Part shown: in pieces, positions 1 to 6,221 of the stretch
Position numbering within the stretch: position 1 is the stretch's first letter
How the letters are laid out: each line of letters begins with the position of its first letter
Assembly: GCA_902469555.1 (NCBI GenBank)
Contig: CABRDB010000004.1
Location: 1-22,193 of the forward strand
Source: an uncultured Collinsella sp.
GTDB lineage: Bacteria; Actinomycetota; Coriobacteriia; Coriobacteriales; Coriobacteriaceae
Reading direction: 5' to 3'
DNA: 22,193 nucleotides
Position numbers and translations under genes: made by a program
The notes under the pieces: model-generated
Seen by the model: only the letters and a program-made list of their open reading frames with translations
Databases searched by the model: none
What the model was told of the DNA's origin: nothing

Positions 1-2
1 AT

Positions 3-119
3 TCCGCGCATCCGCTTCGCGGATCCGCACCGGCTTCGCCCGCCTGCCGGCGGACTCGCCCGCGGGCTGAAAACGCTCCGCGTTTTTTTGACGCCCGCGC
101 CTCGACCGAGGTTCGAATC
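3..119. repeat. Hairpin-rich repeat element, copy A
   Basis: This roughly 115-bp stretch closely matches 5004-5118 (by eye about 80 percent identical). It contains successive small inverted repeats: ATCCGC-TTC-GCGGAT, a CCGGC...GCCGG arm pair and AAAACGC-TCC-GCGTTTT. It ends in GGTTCGAATCC, which looks like a tRNA T-loop. It lies just downstream of the minus-strand tRNA-Arg, as copy B lies downstream of tRNA-Leu. I see no coding sequence in it. The left edge may extend beyond the window. Confidence 0.75.
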
Positions 120-133
120 CATGCGGTGCCGGC
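107..133 (+). other. tRNA-3'-end-like fragment at end of repeat copy A
   Basis: Plus-strand sequence with a T-loop core (GGTTCGAATCC) followed by an acceptor-like GGTGCCGGC. The would-be T-stem has an A-A mismatch, and no anticodon arm or D arm precedes it; the hairpin repeat takes their place. It therefore looks like a tRNA remnant or mimic rather than a working gene. Copy B has the equivalent fragment at 5105-5133. Confidence 0.45.
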
Positions 134-136
134 GTA

Positions 137-163
137 AAAGAAAAGCCCCCGTTGCCGGAGGCT
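137..163 (-). terminator. Terminator of tRNA-Arg
   Basis: On the minus strand AGCCTCC pairs with GGGGGCT across a 6-nt loop (one G-T pair), followed by a T-rich tail (complement of 137-144). It begins about 12 nt after the CCA end of tRNA-Arg. The A-rich left side and hairpin may also stop plus-strand transcripts leaving the repeat element. Confidence 0.7.
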
Positions 164-174
164 TCAAGTTCGAT

Positions 175-251
175 TGGTGCGGCGTATAGGATTCGAACCT
201 ATGACGTTCTGATTCGTAGTCAGACCCTCTATCCAGCTGAGGTAACGCCGC
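175..251 (-). tRNA. tRNA-Arg(ACG)
   Basis: A full cloverleaf can be read on the minus strand: acceptor GCGGCGT pairs with ACGCCGC, the anticodon loop is CTACGAA with anticodon ACG, the T loop is TTCGAAT, and CCA is encoded at the 3' end (175-177). Length is 77 nt. The ACG anticodon implies inosine modification by the tRNA adenosine deaminase to read CGU, CGC and CGA codons. It has its own promoter and terminator. Confidence 0.97.
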
Positions 252-263
252 AGCGCAAGACAT

Positions 264-292
264 ATAAAACCACTTTAGCTTATTGGAGTCAA
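264..292 (-). promoter_or_regulatory. Promoter of tRNA-Arg
   Basis: Minus-strand TTGACT (287-292) and TTTTAT (264-269) are separated by 17 bp and sit just upstream of the tRNA. The -35 box is good and the -10 box matches the consensus at four of six positions. Confidence 0.5.
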
Positions 293-328
293 GCTCAATC
301 TCAAACTTTTTTGTGAAACGCAGTTTTG

Positions 329-706
329 TCATGCTGCTCCGCATATACCGCCGTTCCCCGTACGATCGATTGGCTTTTCGATCACGTCAAACTTGGCATC
401 AAGTTCCCTCAGGAGCGATCTCACCCGCTGGGCACAATCATAATCGGCAAACGAGATGCTCAGCATGCGCGCGACCTGGTTGGAAGTCCCAACTCCATAG
501 AAGTGCTCCAGCGCCACAAGCCCCACGTGCGTCACAAAGGTCTCGACCACATGCGGCGACTCCTCAAAACACCATTGTGTCAACGGACCCTCACTCGTCT
601 GTCGAACCACCAGGCCACCCATGCCAGACGGCTCACACGTTACAAGCAGGTACTCCCCACCCTCGTCGCTCTCAAACAAAACCACCCGATCATCAAACAG
701 CTCCAT
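329..706 (-). CDS. Conserved-looking protein of unknown function, 125 aa
   Basis: I do not recognise this family. The ORF starts at ATG 706 behind a clear ribosome site (AAAGGGGA, about 6 nt upstream). The product is soluble and acidic in its first half, with no signal peptide or membrane segment. It begins MELFDDRVVLFESDEGGEYL and has a middle section that looks alpha/beta. The gene stands alone between tRNA-Arg and the serS terminator. A promoter-like TATGCT lies at 740-745. A LexA-box-like GAAC-4-GTTC motif at 767-778 would overlap its -35 region. Coding status is supported by the ribosome site, the length and the absence of a better reading on the other strand. Confidence 0.65.
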   Translation of the reverse strand: MELFDDRVVLFESDEGGEYLLVTCEPSGMGGLVVRQTSEGPLTQWCFEESPHVVETFVTHVGLVALEHFYGVGTSNQVARMLSISFADYDCAQRVRSLLRELDAKFDVIEKPIDRTGNGGICGAA

Positions 707-739
707 CGCGTCCCCTTTCTCTCGCTCTTATTTAGCAAA

Positions 740-779
740 AGCATAACAGGTAGATAGCTGTATACAGAACAGTTGTTCG
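740..779 (-). promoter_or_regulatory. Possible promoter with SOS-box-like operator for the 125-aa gene
   Basis: The minus strand carries CGAACAACTGTTCT (766-779), close to the Gram-positive LexA consensus CGAACRNRYGTTYC, and a TATGCT -10-like box at 740-745. Next to the box is a perfect palindrome, CTGTATACAG (758-767). A single LexA-like motif can arise by chance, so this is a candidate only. Confidence 0.35.
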
Positions 780-832
780 TGTGTTTTCTATTGAGCTGTC
801 CGCACGGCATGATATGGACCTGCGCACGAAAT

Positions 833-856
833 AGGGCGCCCCCGAAGGAGCGCCCT
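833..856 (-). terminator. Terminator of serS
   Basis: AGGGCGC (833-839) pairs perfectly with GCGCCCT (850-856), 23 nt after the serS stop codon. The minus-strand tail (TATTTCG) is only moderately T-rich, so termination may be weak or factor-assisted. Confidence 0.6.
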
Positions 857-879
857 TGCATATCCCCTATGCAGCCAAG

Positions 880-2163
880 TTACGCGACCGGCTCGATCTT
901 CTCGAGACCGCCCATGTAAGGACGCAGAACCTCGGGAATCGTGATGGTGCCGTCGGCGTTCTGGTAGTTCTCCAGAATGGCAGCCATGGTGCGGCCGGCC
1001 GGCAGGCCGGAACCGTTGAGCGTGTGCAGGTAGCGCGAACCCTTGAAGTTCTCGGGGTCGCGATACTTGATGTTGGCGCGGCGAGCCTGGAAGTCACCGC
1101 AGTTGGAGCAGGAGCTAATCTCCTTGTAGGCGTTGTAGCTCGGCAGCCAGACCTCAACGTCGTAGGTCTGACGGGCAGAGAAGCCCAAGTCGCCGGTGCA
1201 CAGGCTAATCACGCGATACGGAAGGCCCAGCTGCTGCAGCAGGTACTCGGCCTCGGCGGTCATGCTCTCGAGCTCATCGTCGGACTCCTCCGGCTTAGCG
1301 AACTTGACCATCTCGACCTTGTCGAACTCGTGCTGACGGATGATGCCGCGGGTGTCGCGACCGGCGGAACCGGCCTCCTCGCGGAAGCAGGGGGTGAAGG
1401 CGGTGTAGCGGCGCGGCAGGGTGTCGGCATCGAGGACCTCGCCGGCGTGCAGGTTGGTAAGCACGACCTCGGCGGTGGGGATCAGGAAGTTGTCGCCCGA
1501 GACGTGATAGGCGTCGTCCTCGAACTTGGGCAGCTGGCCCGTGCCAAACATGGTCTGACGCTTGACGACGATAGGCGGCCACCACTCCTTGAAGCCACGG
1601 CTGGTGTGCGTATCGAGGAAGAAGTTGATGAGGGCACGCTCCAGGCGGGCACCGGCGCCACCGAGAACGGTGAAACGGCTGCCGGAGAGCTTGTTGCCGC
1701 GCTCGAAGTCAAGAATGTCGAGGTCGGTGCCCAGATCCCAGTGCGGCTTAAAGTCGAAGTCGAACTCGCGCGGGGTGCCCCAGCGGCGACGCTCGATGTT
1801 CTCGTCCTCGTCCTTGCCGTACGGCGTGGCCTCGCAAGGAATGTTGGGCAGGTGAGCCATGAAGTCGTACTGCTCCTGCTCGAGGGCAGTACGACGCTCG
1901 GCCAGACCGTCAATCTTCTCGTTGACGGCGCGCACGGCCTCCTTGGCGGCCTCGGCCTCCTCCTTCTTGCCCTCCTTCATCAGGGCGCCGATCTTCTTGG
2001 ACTCGGCATTGCGCGTAGCCTGGAGTTCCTCGACCTCGGTGATGACGGCACGGCGCTCGTCGTCGAGCTCAAAGAACTTCTCGCGATCCCAAGACGTCTG
2101 GCGGTTAGCCATGGCGACATCGATGGCATCGGGATTCTCGCGAACAAACTTGATATCAAGCAT
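880..2163 (-). CDS. serS: Seryl-tRNA synthetase
   Basis: Class II synthetase that charges tRNA-Ser (and tRNA-Sec where present) with serine in the cytoplasm. At 427 aa it has the usual bacterial length. The N-terminal tRNA-binding coiled coil spans about residues 30-100 and is rich in Glu, Lys and Arg. Class II motif 2 is seen as [14 protein letters not shown] (260-273), and motif 3 is [19 protein letters not shown] (382-400). I chose ATG 2163 because the family starts [11 protein letters not shown] and GGAGG sits 7 nt upstream; an in-frame ATG nine codons further upstream lacks this support. The gene is monocistronic, divergent from a small membrane protein gene and closed by its own hairpin. 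No T-box leader is visible in the short upstream region. Confidence 0.98.
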   Translation of the reverse strand: MLDIKFVRENPDAIDVAMANRQTSWDREKFFELDDERRAVITEVEELQATRNAESKKIGALMKEGKKEEAEAAKEAVRAVNEKIDGLAERRTALEQEQYDFMAHLPNIPCEATPYGKDEDENIERRRWGTPREFDFDFKPHWDLGTDLDILDFERGNKLSGSRFTVLGGAGARLERALINFFLDTHTSRGFKEWWPPIVVKRQTMFGTGQLPKFEDDAYHVSGDNFLIPTAEVVLTNLHAGEVLDADTLPRRYTAFTPCFREEAGSAGRDTRGIIRQHEFDKVEMVKFAKPEESDDELESMTAEAEYLLQQLGLPYRVISLCTGDLGFSARQTYDVEVWLPSYNAYKEISSCSNCGDFQARRANIKYRDPENFKGSRYLHTLNGSGLPAGRTMAAILENYQNADGTITIPEVLRPYMGGLEKIEPVA

Positions 2164-2220
2164 TAGATCCTCCGGCGATATACATTCCATTTAGGTTGCA
2201 ACCTTGTACATGTATGGGCA

Positions 2221-2250
2221 AGTATATACTTATGAGCGTTTACGACCCAA
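2221..2250 (-). promoter_or_regulatory. serS promoter; palindromic -10 shared by divergent genes
   Basis: On the minus strand TTGGGT (2245-2250) and TATACT (2221-2226) are 18 bp apart. The -10 sits in the palindrome AGTATATACT (2221-2230), so TATACT is also read on the plus strand at 2225-2230, upstream of the small membrane protein gene. The plus-strand -35 (TTGTAC, 15-bp spacing) is weaker. Confidence 0.55.
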
Positions 2251-2274
2251 CTCAACTACGCAAGAAGGCACCCA

Positions 2275-2448
2275 ATGGACGCAGTTTTTTCCTTTTTGTT
2301 TGGCACCCGCACCGGTTTTGCCATCCTTTTCGCCGGCGGCATCCTGTTATTTGCGATTCTTGCCTTTGTAATGGAGAAGCGTACCCATAAGATGTACGTC
2401 GACCGCGGACCCAAGTCCGAGGATGAGGAAGACAGCTTCTGGGACTAA
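2275..2448 (+). CDS. Small single-pass membrane protein, 57 aa
   Basis: ATG 2275 follows AAGAAGG by 7 nt and opens a 57-codon frame ending TAA 2448. The product has one hydrophobic helix at about residues 12-33 (core GFAILFAGGILLFAILAFVM), then EKR and a hydrophilic, acidic tail ending in DSFWD. The N-terminus is short, and positive charges follow the helix, suggesting the C-terminal tail faces the cytoplasm. It is the only supported plus-strand gene. It is divergent from serS and runs into the shared terminator at 2501-2542. I do not recognise a family. It could be a small regulatory or accessory membrane protein. Confidence rests on the ribosome site, the coherent helix-plus-tail layout and the terminator. 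Confidence 0.65.
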   Translation: MDAVFSFLFGTRTGFAILFAGGILLFAILAFVMEKRTHKMYVDRGPKSEDEEDSFWD

Positions 2449-2452
2449 CCTG

Positions 2453-2477
2453 CCAAAAAGGGACAGGTTTATTTTGG
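2453..2477. repeat. Outer inverted repeat, left arm
   Basis: CCAAAAAGGGACAGG followed by TTTATTTTGG. It is the inverted partner of 2575-2601, and the two arms flank the terminator hairpin at 2501-2542. Confidence 0.65.
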
Positions 2478-2500
2478 TCTGTTTTATCTGGGCAAACGCA

Positions 2501-2542
2501 AGCGCCCCGCAACTGGAATTGAGCCAGTTGCGGGGCGCTTTT
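2501..2542. terminator. Bidirectional terminator between small membrane gene and proC
   Basis: A perfect 16-bp stem joins AGCGCCCCGCAACTGG (2501-2516) to its complement at 2524-2539 across a 7-nt loop. TTTTC follows on the plus strand. The genes converge here: the plus-strand membrane protein ends at 2448 and the minus-strand proC ends at 2608. Confidence 0.85.
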
Positions 2543-2574
2543 CGCTAAAAGGACAAAACCGCAGAAAATACCTG

Positions 2575-2601
2575 CCAAAAATAAACCCGTCCTTTTTTTG
2601 G
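2575..2601. repeat. Outer inverted repeat, right arm
   Basis: CCAAAAATAAACCCG followed by TCCTTTTTTTGG. Read on the minus strand it gives AAAGGACGGGTTTATTTTTGG, nearly the same as the left arm 2453-2477. Confidence 0.65.
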
Positions 2602-2607
2602 TCGGTT

Positions 2608-3378
2608 TTACTGGAGAGTTGCGTCGATTGCCTTGACCAGGGCGCTGCGCATGCCGGCGTCCTCGAGCGCAACGACGCCCTTGATGGTGGCACCACCGGG
2701 CGAGCATACGGCATCCTTCATCGCCGCAGGATGCTGGCCAGTTGCAAGCTGCAGCTTTGCCGTACCTAGCACCATCTGGCTCACAATGCGATAGGCATCG
2801 GCACGCGGGATACCGTGCTTGACCGCCGCATCGCCCAGGGCCTCGATTGCCATGGCGACAAATGCCGGAGCGCAACCACCCACCGTGCCTCCCACAAACA
2901 GCAGACTCGTATCGAGCTCGACCACCGCACCGAGTTTGCCAAGCAGATCAAGCACCACGGCGCTCTGCTCATCACTAAGCGTGGAAGCCTTCTCGCAAGC
3001 GATGACGCCCTCGCCCACCGAAACCGGTGTGTTGGGCACCGTCGAGATATGCGCGACGCCCGGCAGGACCTGCTCCCACTTGGCACTGTCCCAGGTCCAG
3101 GCAACCGACAGAACGACCTTTTTGGCAAGAGCATCCTTGAGCGGGGCGAATACCTTCTCGATCATGTACGGTTTGACCGCAGCGACCACGATATCGGATG
3201 CGGCGACAACCTCGGCGGCATCGTGGCAGGCGACCATGCCGCGCGCCTCGCAGCGCTCAACCAGTGCGTCGTAGCGACCCGCGCAGGCGCACATGTCGCT
3301 CGCAGCTACACCGGCAGCGATCCAGCCATCGGCCATAGCGCTCGCCATATTGCCAAAACCGACAAATCCAATCTTCAT
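2608..3378 (-). CDS. proC: Pyrroline-5-carboxylate reductase
   Basis: Catalyses the last step of proline synthesis, NAD(P)H-dependent reduction of 1-pyrroline-5-carboxylate, in the cytoplasm. The 256-aa product starts MKIGFVGFGNMASAMADG, a Rossmann dinucleotide-binding motif (GFGNM, residues 7-11). It has the family segment VPNTPVSVGEG, the dimerisation-domain run GGCAPAFVAMAIEALGDAAV, and the C-terminal signature MKDAVCSPGGATIKGV. The stretch SVAWTWDSAKWEQVLPG, where relatives have a small-residue turn, is unusual. ATG 3378 has AAAGGA about 10 nt upstream. The gene lies 73 nt downstream of rlmH on the same strand with no hairpin between, so readthrough is possible. Confidence 0.96.
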   Translation of the reverse strand: MKIGFVGFGNMASAMADGWIAAGVAASDMCACAGRYDALVERCEARGMVACHDAAEVVAASDIVVAAVKPYMIEKVFAPLKDALAKKVVLSVAWTWDSAKWEQVLPGVAHISTVPNTPVSVGEGVIACEKASTLSDEQSAVVLDLLGKLGAVVELDTSLLFVGGTVGGCAPAFVAMAIEALGDAAVKHGIPRADAYRIVSQMVLGTAKLQLATGQHPAAMKDAVCSPGGATIKGVVALEDAGMRSALVKAIDATLQ

Positions 3379-3451
3379 ATCTCATAGTCCTTTCAGACAC
3401 ATTCCTCAAAACGAAAGGTATTGTCCCACGCCATTGTTTCGTATTGCCGAC

Positions 3452-3922
3452 CTATTTGTGATACGGCTCGCCACGGCTGATCTTGCAGGCACGGTAAATC
3501 TGCTCTAGCAGCACCACACGCGCCAGGTTATGCGGCAAGGTAATGCGTCCAAAGCTGAGCATCTCGTCGGCGCGGGCGCGCACCTCATCACTCACGCCGT
3601 CCGAACCGCCGATTACAAAGGCAATGTCGCTGCTGCCTCGCAGCATAAGATCGTCGAGCCGCGCCGAGAGCTCCTCACTCGAACGCTCCTTGCCCTCGAT
3701 AGCCAGCAGGATCACATGCGCCCGAGACGGCAATGCAGCAAGAATTGCCGCCCCCTCCTTGTCGCGCGCGGCATCCACGCCGCCCGCCTTAGCCGGGTCG
3801 ATATCGGCCACCTCGCGGATATCCACCTTGGCATAGGCACCTAAGCGCTTGGTGTACTCAGCGCACGCGTCCTTCCAAAAGCGCTCCTTGAGCTTACCGA
3901 CGCAAACGACGGTGTATTTCAC
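3452..3922 (-). CDS. rlmH: 23S rRNA pseudouridine-1915 N3-methyltransferase
   Basis: SPOUT-class methyltransferase that methylates pseudouridine 1915 in helix 69 of 23S rRNA on assembled 70S ribosomes, using S-adenosylmethionine. The 156-aa product has the usual length and the knot signatures FVIGGSDG and LPHNLARVVLLEQIYRACKI with the invariant C-terminus SRGEPYHK. It starts with GTG (3922), 6 nt after the stop of the SPFH gene, with AAGGAG inside the end of that gene, so the two are probably cotranscribed. Confidence 0.97.
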   Translation of the reverse strand: MKYTVVCVGKLKERFWKDACAEYTKRLGAYAKVDIREVADIDPAKAGGVDAARDKEGAAILAALPSRAHVILLAIEGKERSSEELSARLDDLMLRGSSDIAFVIGGSDGVSDEVRARADEMLSFGRITLPHNLARVVLLEQIYRACKISRGEPYHK

Positions 3923-3928
3923 GCGCGC

Positions 3929-4867
3929 CTACTCCTTCGAACCGTTTTGAACTTTGCCGGCGGTCAGCATCTGCTCGAACATCGAGGCCGACTGCGAGAA
4001 ATCGCTCGGCAGTACGACCGTCGAAGTTTTACCCGTGCGAGCGAACTCCGTCATCATCTCGGACCACTGCGTAAACATGAACAGCTGGTTGGCCTCGTCG
4101 TTGCCGACGCCCGTCTCCTGGATGATCTCGAGTGAATCTTTGATGCCCAGCGCGATGGCCTTGCGCTGGTTGGCGATGCCCTCGCCCGCCTTTTCCATAG
4201 CCTCGGCCTCGGCGGTCGCCTCGGTGACGCGCTTGATACGGTCTGCCTCGGCGAGCTCCTGTGCCGCAGCGCGCTTGCGCTGGGCGGCGTTGATGTCGTT
4301 CATGGAGTTCTCGACCTCGGTCGGCAGTGCGATTTTGGTGATGAGCGTCGACACGAGGGTGAAGCCGTAGGCGGCCATCTGCTCGGAAACGGTAGCGTTG
4401 ACATCCTTGGCGATGTCATCCTTCTTGGCAAAGACCTCATCGAGTGTGTAGACGGGAATCGAAGAGCGCAGGGCGTCGGTGATGAAGTCACGCATCTGGT
4501 CGACGGGCTCCTGCAGCATGTAGTAGCTCTTGTAGATACCCGAATCTGCCGGGCCGGCGCCCATGTCATAGCTCACGTGGTACTGAGCAGAGACCTCAAG
4601 GCCGATGGTCACGTTGTCCTGGGTCTTAACGTCGATGCCAAAACCGTTTTTCATGGTGCGCAGACTCACCGTGGCGGCCTTGCGGTCGATCACGGGCACC
4701 TTCATGTGGAAGCCCGCGTTGACGATGCGGTTAAACTTGCCCAGACGCTCGATGATCACGGCATGCTGTTGTTCAACGACATAGCAGGCGTTGGGAAGCA
4801 GCAGCAACAAAATAATGATGGGAAGCAGAAGGCTCGTAAGGGCGGCAATGATACCGGACAACAGCAT
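3929..4867 (-). CDS. SPFH/band-7 domain membrane protein (stomatin/HflC-like)
   Basis: Membrane-anchored scaffold of the stomatin/prohibitin/flotillin/HflKC superfamily, whose members form ring-like oligomers in membrane microdomains. The 312-aa product has one N-terminal membrane helix (about residues 2-27, rich in Leu and Ile), then the band-7 domain from VVEQQHAVIIERLGKF through roughly residue 200. A long Ala/Glu-rich coiled coil follows (AAAQELAEADRIKRVTEATA), then a short tail. I chose ATG 4867 because GAGGAGA lies just upstream and the protein then opens directly with the helix; an upstream in-frame ATG at 4888 lacks this. It precedes rlmH by 6 nt. A partner protease or NfeD gene is not present in the window. 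Confidence 0.9.
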   Translation of the reverse strand: MLLSGIIAALTSLLLPIIILLLLLPNACYVVEQQHAVIIERLGKFNRIVNAGFHMKVPVIDRKAATVSLRTMKNGFGIDVKTQDNVTIGLEVSAQYHVSYDMGAGPADSGIYKSYYMLQEPVDQMRDFITDALRSSIPVYTLDEVFAKKDDIAKDVNATVSEQMAAYGFTLVSTLITKIALPTEVENSMNDINAAQRKRAAAQELAEADRIKRVTEATAEAEAMEKAGEGIANQRKAIALGIKDSLEIIQETGVGNDEANQLFMFTQWSEMMTEFARTGKTSTVVLPSDFSQSASMFEQMLTAGKVQNGSKE

Positions 4868-4938
4868 GGTCTCTCCTCTGATAGGCACACGTTGGCACTA
4901 GGATACCCGCACGAAGCAGCAACGTGACATCAACAAGA

Positions 4939-5002
4939 GGCCCATAACAAAAAAGCTCCCATTGCTGGGAGCTCTTTCAATCAATGGTGCGGGCGAAAGG
5001 AC
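4939..5002. repeat. 64-bp direct repeat, copy 1 (contains tRNA-Leu 3' end and terminator)
   Basis: Matches 5128-5191 at 63 of 64 positions (the only difference is T4957 versus C5146). It contains a terminator hairpin (AGCTCCCA pairs with TGGGAGCT, then a T run on the minus strand) and the 18-nt 3' end of tRNA-Leu including CCA (complement of 4985-5002), after which the match to the tRNA breaks off. The offset between copies is 189 bp. The hairpin element lies between them. Confidence 0.9.
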
Positions 5003-5003
5003 G

Positions 5004-5118
5004 TCCGCGTATCCGCTTCGCGGATCCGCACCGGCTTCGGCCGCCTGCCGGCGTCCTCGCCAGCTCGCTAAAAACGCTCCGCGTTTTCTTTACGCTCGCT
5101 CCTTCACAGGTTCAAGTC
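5004..5118. repeat. Hairpin-rich repeat element, copy B
   Basis: Second copy of the element at 3-119, with the same order of inverted repeats: ATCCGC-TTC-GCGGAT, CGGC-TTCG-GCCG with CCTGCCGG, and AAAACGC-TCC-GCGTTTT. It lies exactly between the 64-bp direct repeats at the tRNA-Leu locus and ends in GGTTCAAGTCC, a T-loop-like sequence. No coding potential is seen. Confidence 0.8.
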
Positions 5119-5133
5119 CCTGTGATGGGCCCA
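5105..5133 (+). other. tRNA-3'-end-like fragment at end of repeat copy B
   Basis: Plus-strand CACAGGTTCAAGTCCCTGTG can fold as a T-arm, with a loop one base longer than normal. It is followed by TGGGCCCA, which resembles the acceptor and discriminator of a tRNA-Ile. No anticodon arm precedes it and CCA is not complete, so I read it as a remnant or mimic. Confidence 0.45.
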
Positions 5134-5191
5134 TAACAAAAAAGCCCCCATTGCTGGGAGCTCTTTCAATCAATGGTGCGGGCGAAAGGAC
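5128..5191. repeat. 64-bp direct repeat, copy 2
   Basis: Partner of 4939-5002. Here the match runs into the intact tRNA-Leu gene, so this copy is probably the original site and copy 1 the duplicate. It includes the working terminator of tRNA-Leu. Confidence 0.9.
5138..5162 (-). terminator. Terminator of tRNA-Leu
   Basis: On the minus strand AGCTCCCA pairs with TGGGGGCT across a GCAA loop (one T-G pair) and is followed by six T residues. The stem starts 11 nt after the tRNA CCA. Confidence 0.8.
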
Positions 5192-5260
5192 TTGAACCTT
5201 CATGGGGTTGCCCCCATACGGACCTGAACCGTACGCGTCTGCCAATTCCGCCACGCCCGC
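5174..5260 (-). tRNA. tRNA-Leu(CAG)
   Basis: An 87-nt type II tRNA with a long variable arm. Acceptor GCGGGCG pairs with CGCCCGC; the anticodon stem-loop TACGG-TTCAGGT-CCGTA carries CAG; the variable arm GGGG-GCAA-CCCC is visible; CCA is encoded. It reads CUG codons. It follows tatD by about 43 nt with its own promoter and terminator, and its 3' end is duplicated at 4985-5002. Confidence 0.97.
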
Positions 5261-5271
5261 GTGCAGGAATT

Positions 5272-5300
5272 AGAATAACGGAGCGCCACCACGAACGCAA
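5272..5300 (-). promoter_or_regulatory. Promoter of tRNA-Leu
   Basis: Minus-strand TTGCGT (5295-5300) and TATTCT (5272-5277) are spaced 17 bp apart, squeezed between the tatD stop codon and the tRNA. Confidence 0.6.
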
Positions 5301-5303
5301 GAA

Positions 5304-6221
5304 CTATTTTTGAAAAAGTTTGCAGGCATTCTCCCAAGCGGCTTGCACGATTGTTTCGGCGTCCTCACCCGTGCGATCGACACGGTCGTTAACCAGCGCG
5401 TTTGCCGTAATGGAGATCATTGCGGGCTCGCATTCAAGACCGCGGATGGGCTCTGGAGCCATATACGGGCAATCCGTCTCGAACAAAATTCGATCGAGTG
5501 GGGTTGCCGCAAATGCCTCGCGCACGTCGTCGTTGCGCTTAAAGGTGGCCGCACCACCATAGGCGATATAGCAGCCCAGCTCCACAAAGCGCTCCATCGT
5601 GGCGCGGTCCTCGCCAAAACAGTGCAGCACACAACCGGCCTGGGGCACGCCCACCTCACGAAGCACGTTGTACGCATCAACGTGCGAGGTGCGCTCCTGG
5701 TCCGTGTCCTCGTGACGCAGATGCAGCTCCACCGGCACGTTACGGCACACGGCAAGCTCGAGCTGGCGCGCCATGCAGTCAATCTGCACGCTATGGGGTG
5801 CCGGCGCGATATCGTCGTCATAGTCCATGTGGTAGTCCAGGCCGATCTCGCCAATACCGGCGCATAAGGGGTCATCGAGTGCGGCAACGACCTGTGCGTG
5901 AACGTCGTCGGTATAGTCCGGCGCGCCATACGGATGCACGCCGGCAAGATACTTGATCTGAGGGATATCCTGCATCGGCAGAATTTCGCGCACGAGCCAG
6001 TCGCTATAGTCCGTCACGCTGCGTTTGTCAGCGATGGGGTCGAACATCGTCACCAACAGGTCGACGCCCGCGGCTTTGGCGCGCACGAGCGTCTCGGGCA
6101 CTTCTTTGCCCCAAAACGAAAGCAGATGCGCATGCGTGTCGGCAAGCGGCGCCAAGGGCACGGGACAAGCAACCGTCTTCTTTTTCTTGGTAAACGTCAC
6201 GCGTTCGGCATTAGGCGTCAT
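5304..6221 (-). CDS. tatD: TatD-family metal-dependent DNase
   Basis: Predicted cytoplasmic amidohydrolase-fold nuclease of the TatD family (3'-5' DNA exonuclease activity in studied members). The 305-aa product shows the family metal ligands: DTHAH near the N-terminus, the bridging Glu in GIGEIGLDYH, His in ELHLRHED, His in VLHCFG and Asp in LFETDCPYMAPEP. I chose ATG 6221, behind AGGAGC, giving an 11-nt overlap with the end of rsmA. A much longer in-frame extension inside rsmA is not family-like. The pairing of tatD with rsmA is common in Gram-positive genomes and suggests coupled translation. Confidence 0.93.
   Translation of the reverse strand: MTPNAERVTFTKKKKTVACPVPLAPLADTHAHLLSFWGKEVPETLVRAKAAGVDLLVTMFDPIADKRSVTDYSDWLVREILPMQDIPQIKYLAGVHPYGAPDYTDDVHAQVVAALDDPLCAGIGEIGLDYHMDYDDDIAPAPHSVQIDCMARQLELAVCRNVPVELHLRHEDTDQERTSHVDAYNVLREVGVPQAGCVLHCFGEDRATMERFVELGCYIAYGGAATFKRNDDVREAFAATPLDRILFETDCPYMAPEPIRGLECEPAMISITANALVNDRVDRTGEDAETIVQAAWENACKLFQK

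Noticed and set aside
405..420. Heme c attachment in the TadG-like protein (CxxCH, residues 411-415)
   Set aside because: Coordinates here are residue numbers. A lone CxxCH with no heme ligand context or cytochrome maturation genes in the window is better explained as a metal site or chance.
856..2166. A 436-codon plus-strand frame opposite serS
   Set aside because: It is the mirror of serS, whose motifs are complete on the minus strand; the plus-strand product is a Val/Gly/Leu-rich shadow with no family features.
2164..2274. T-box or other riboswitch leader for serS
   Set aside because: Only about 60 nt lie between the predicted promoter and the start; no specifier loop or T-box core is visible.
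4962..5195. Plus-strand 77-codon frame with an internal repeat
   Set aside because: It only translates the 64-bp DNA duplication and the hairpin element; no ribosome site.
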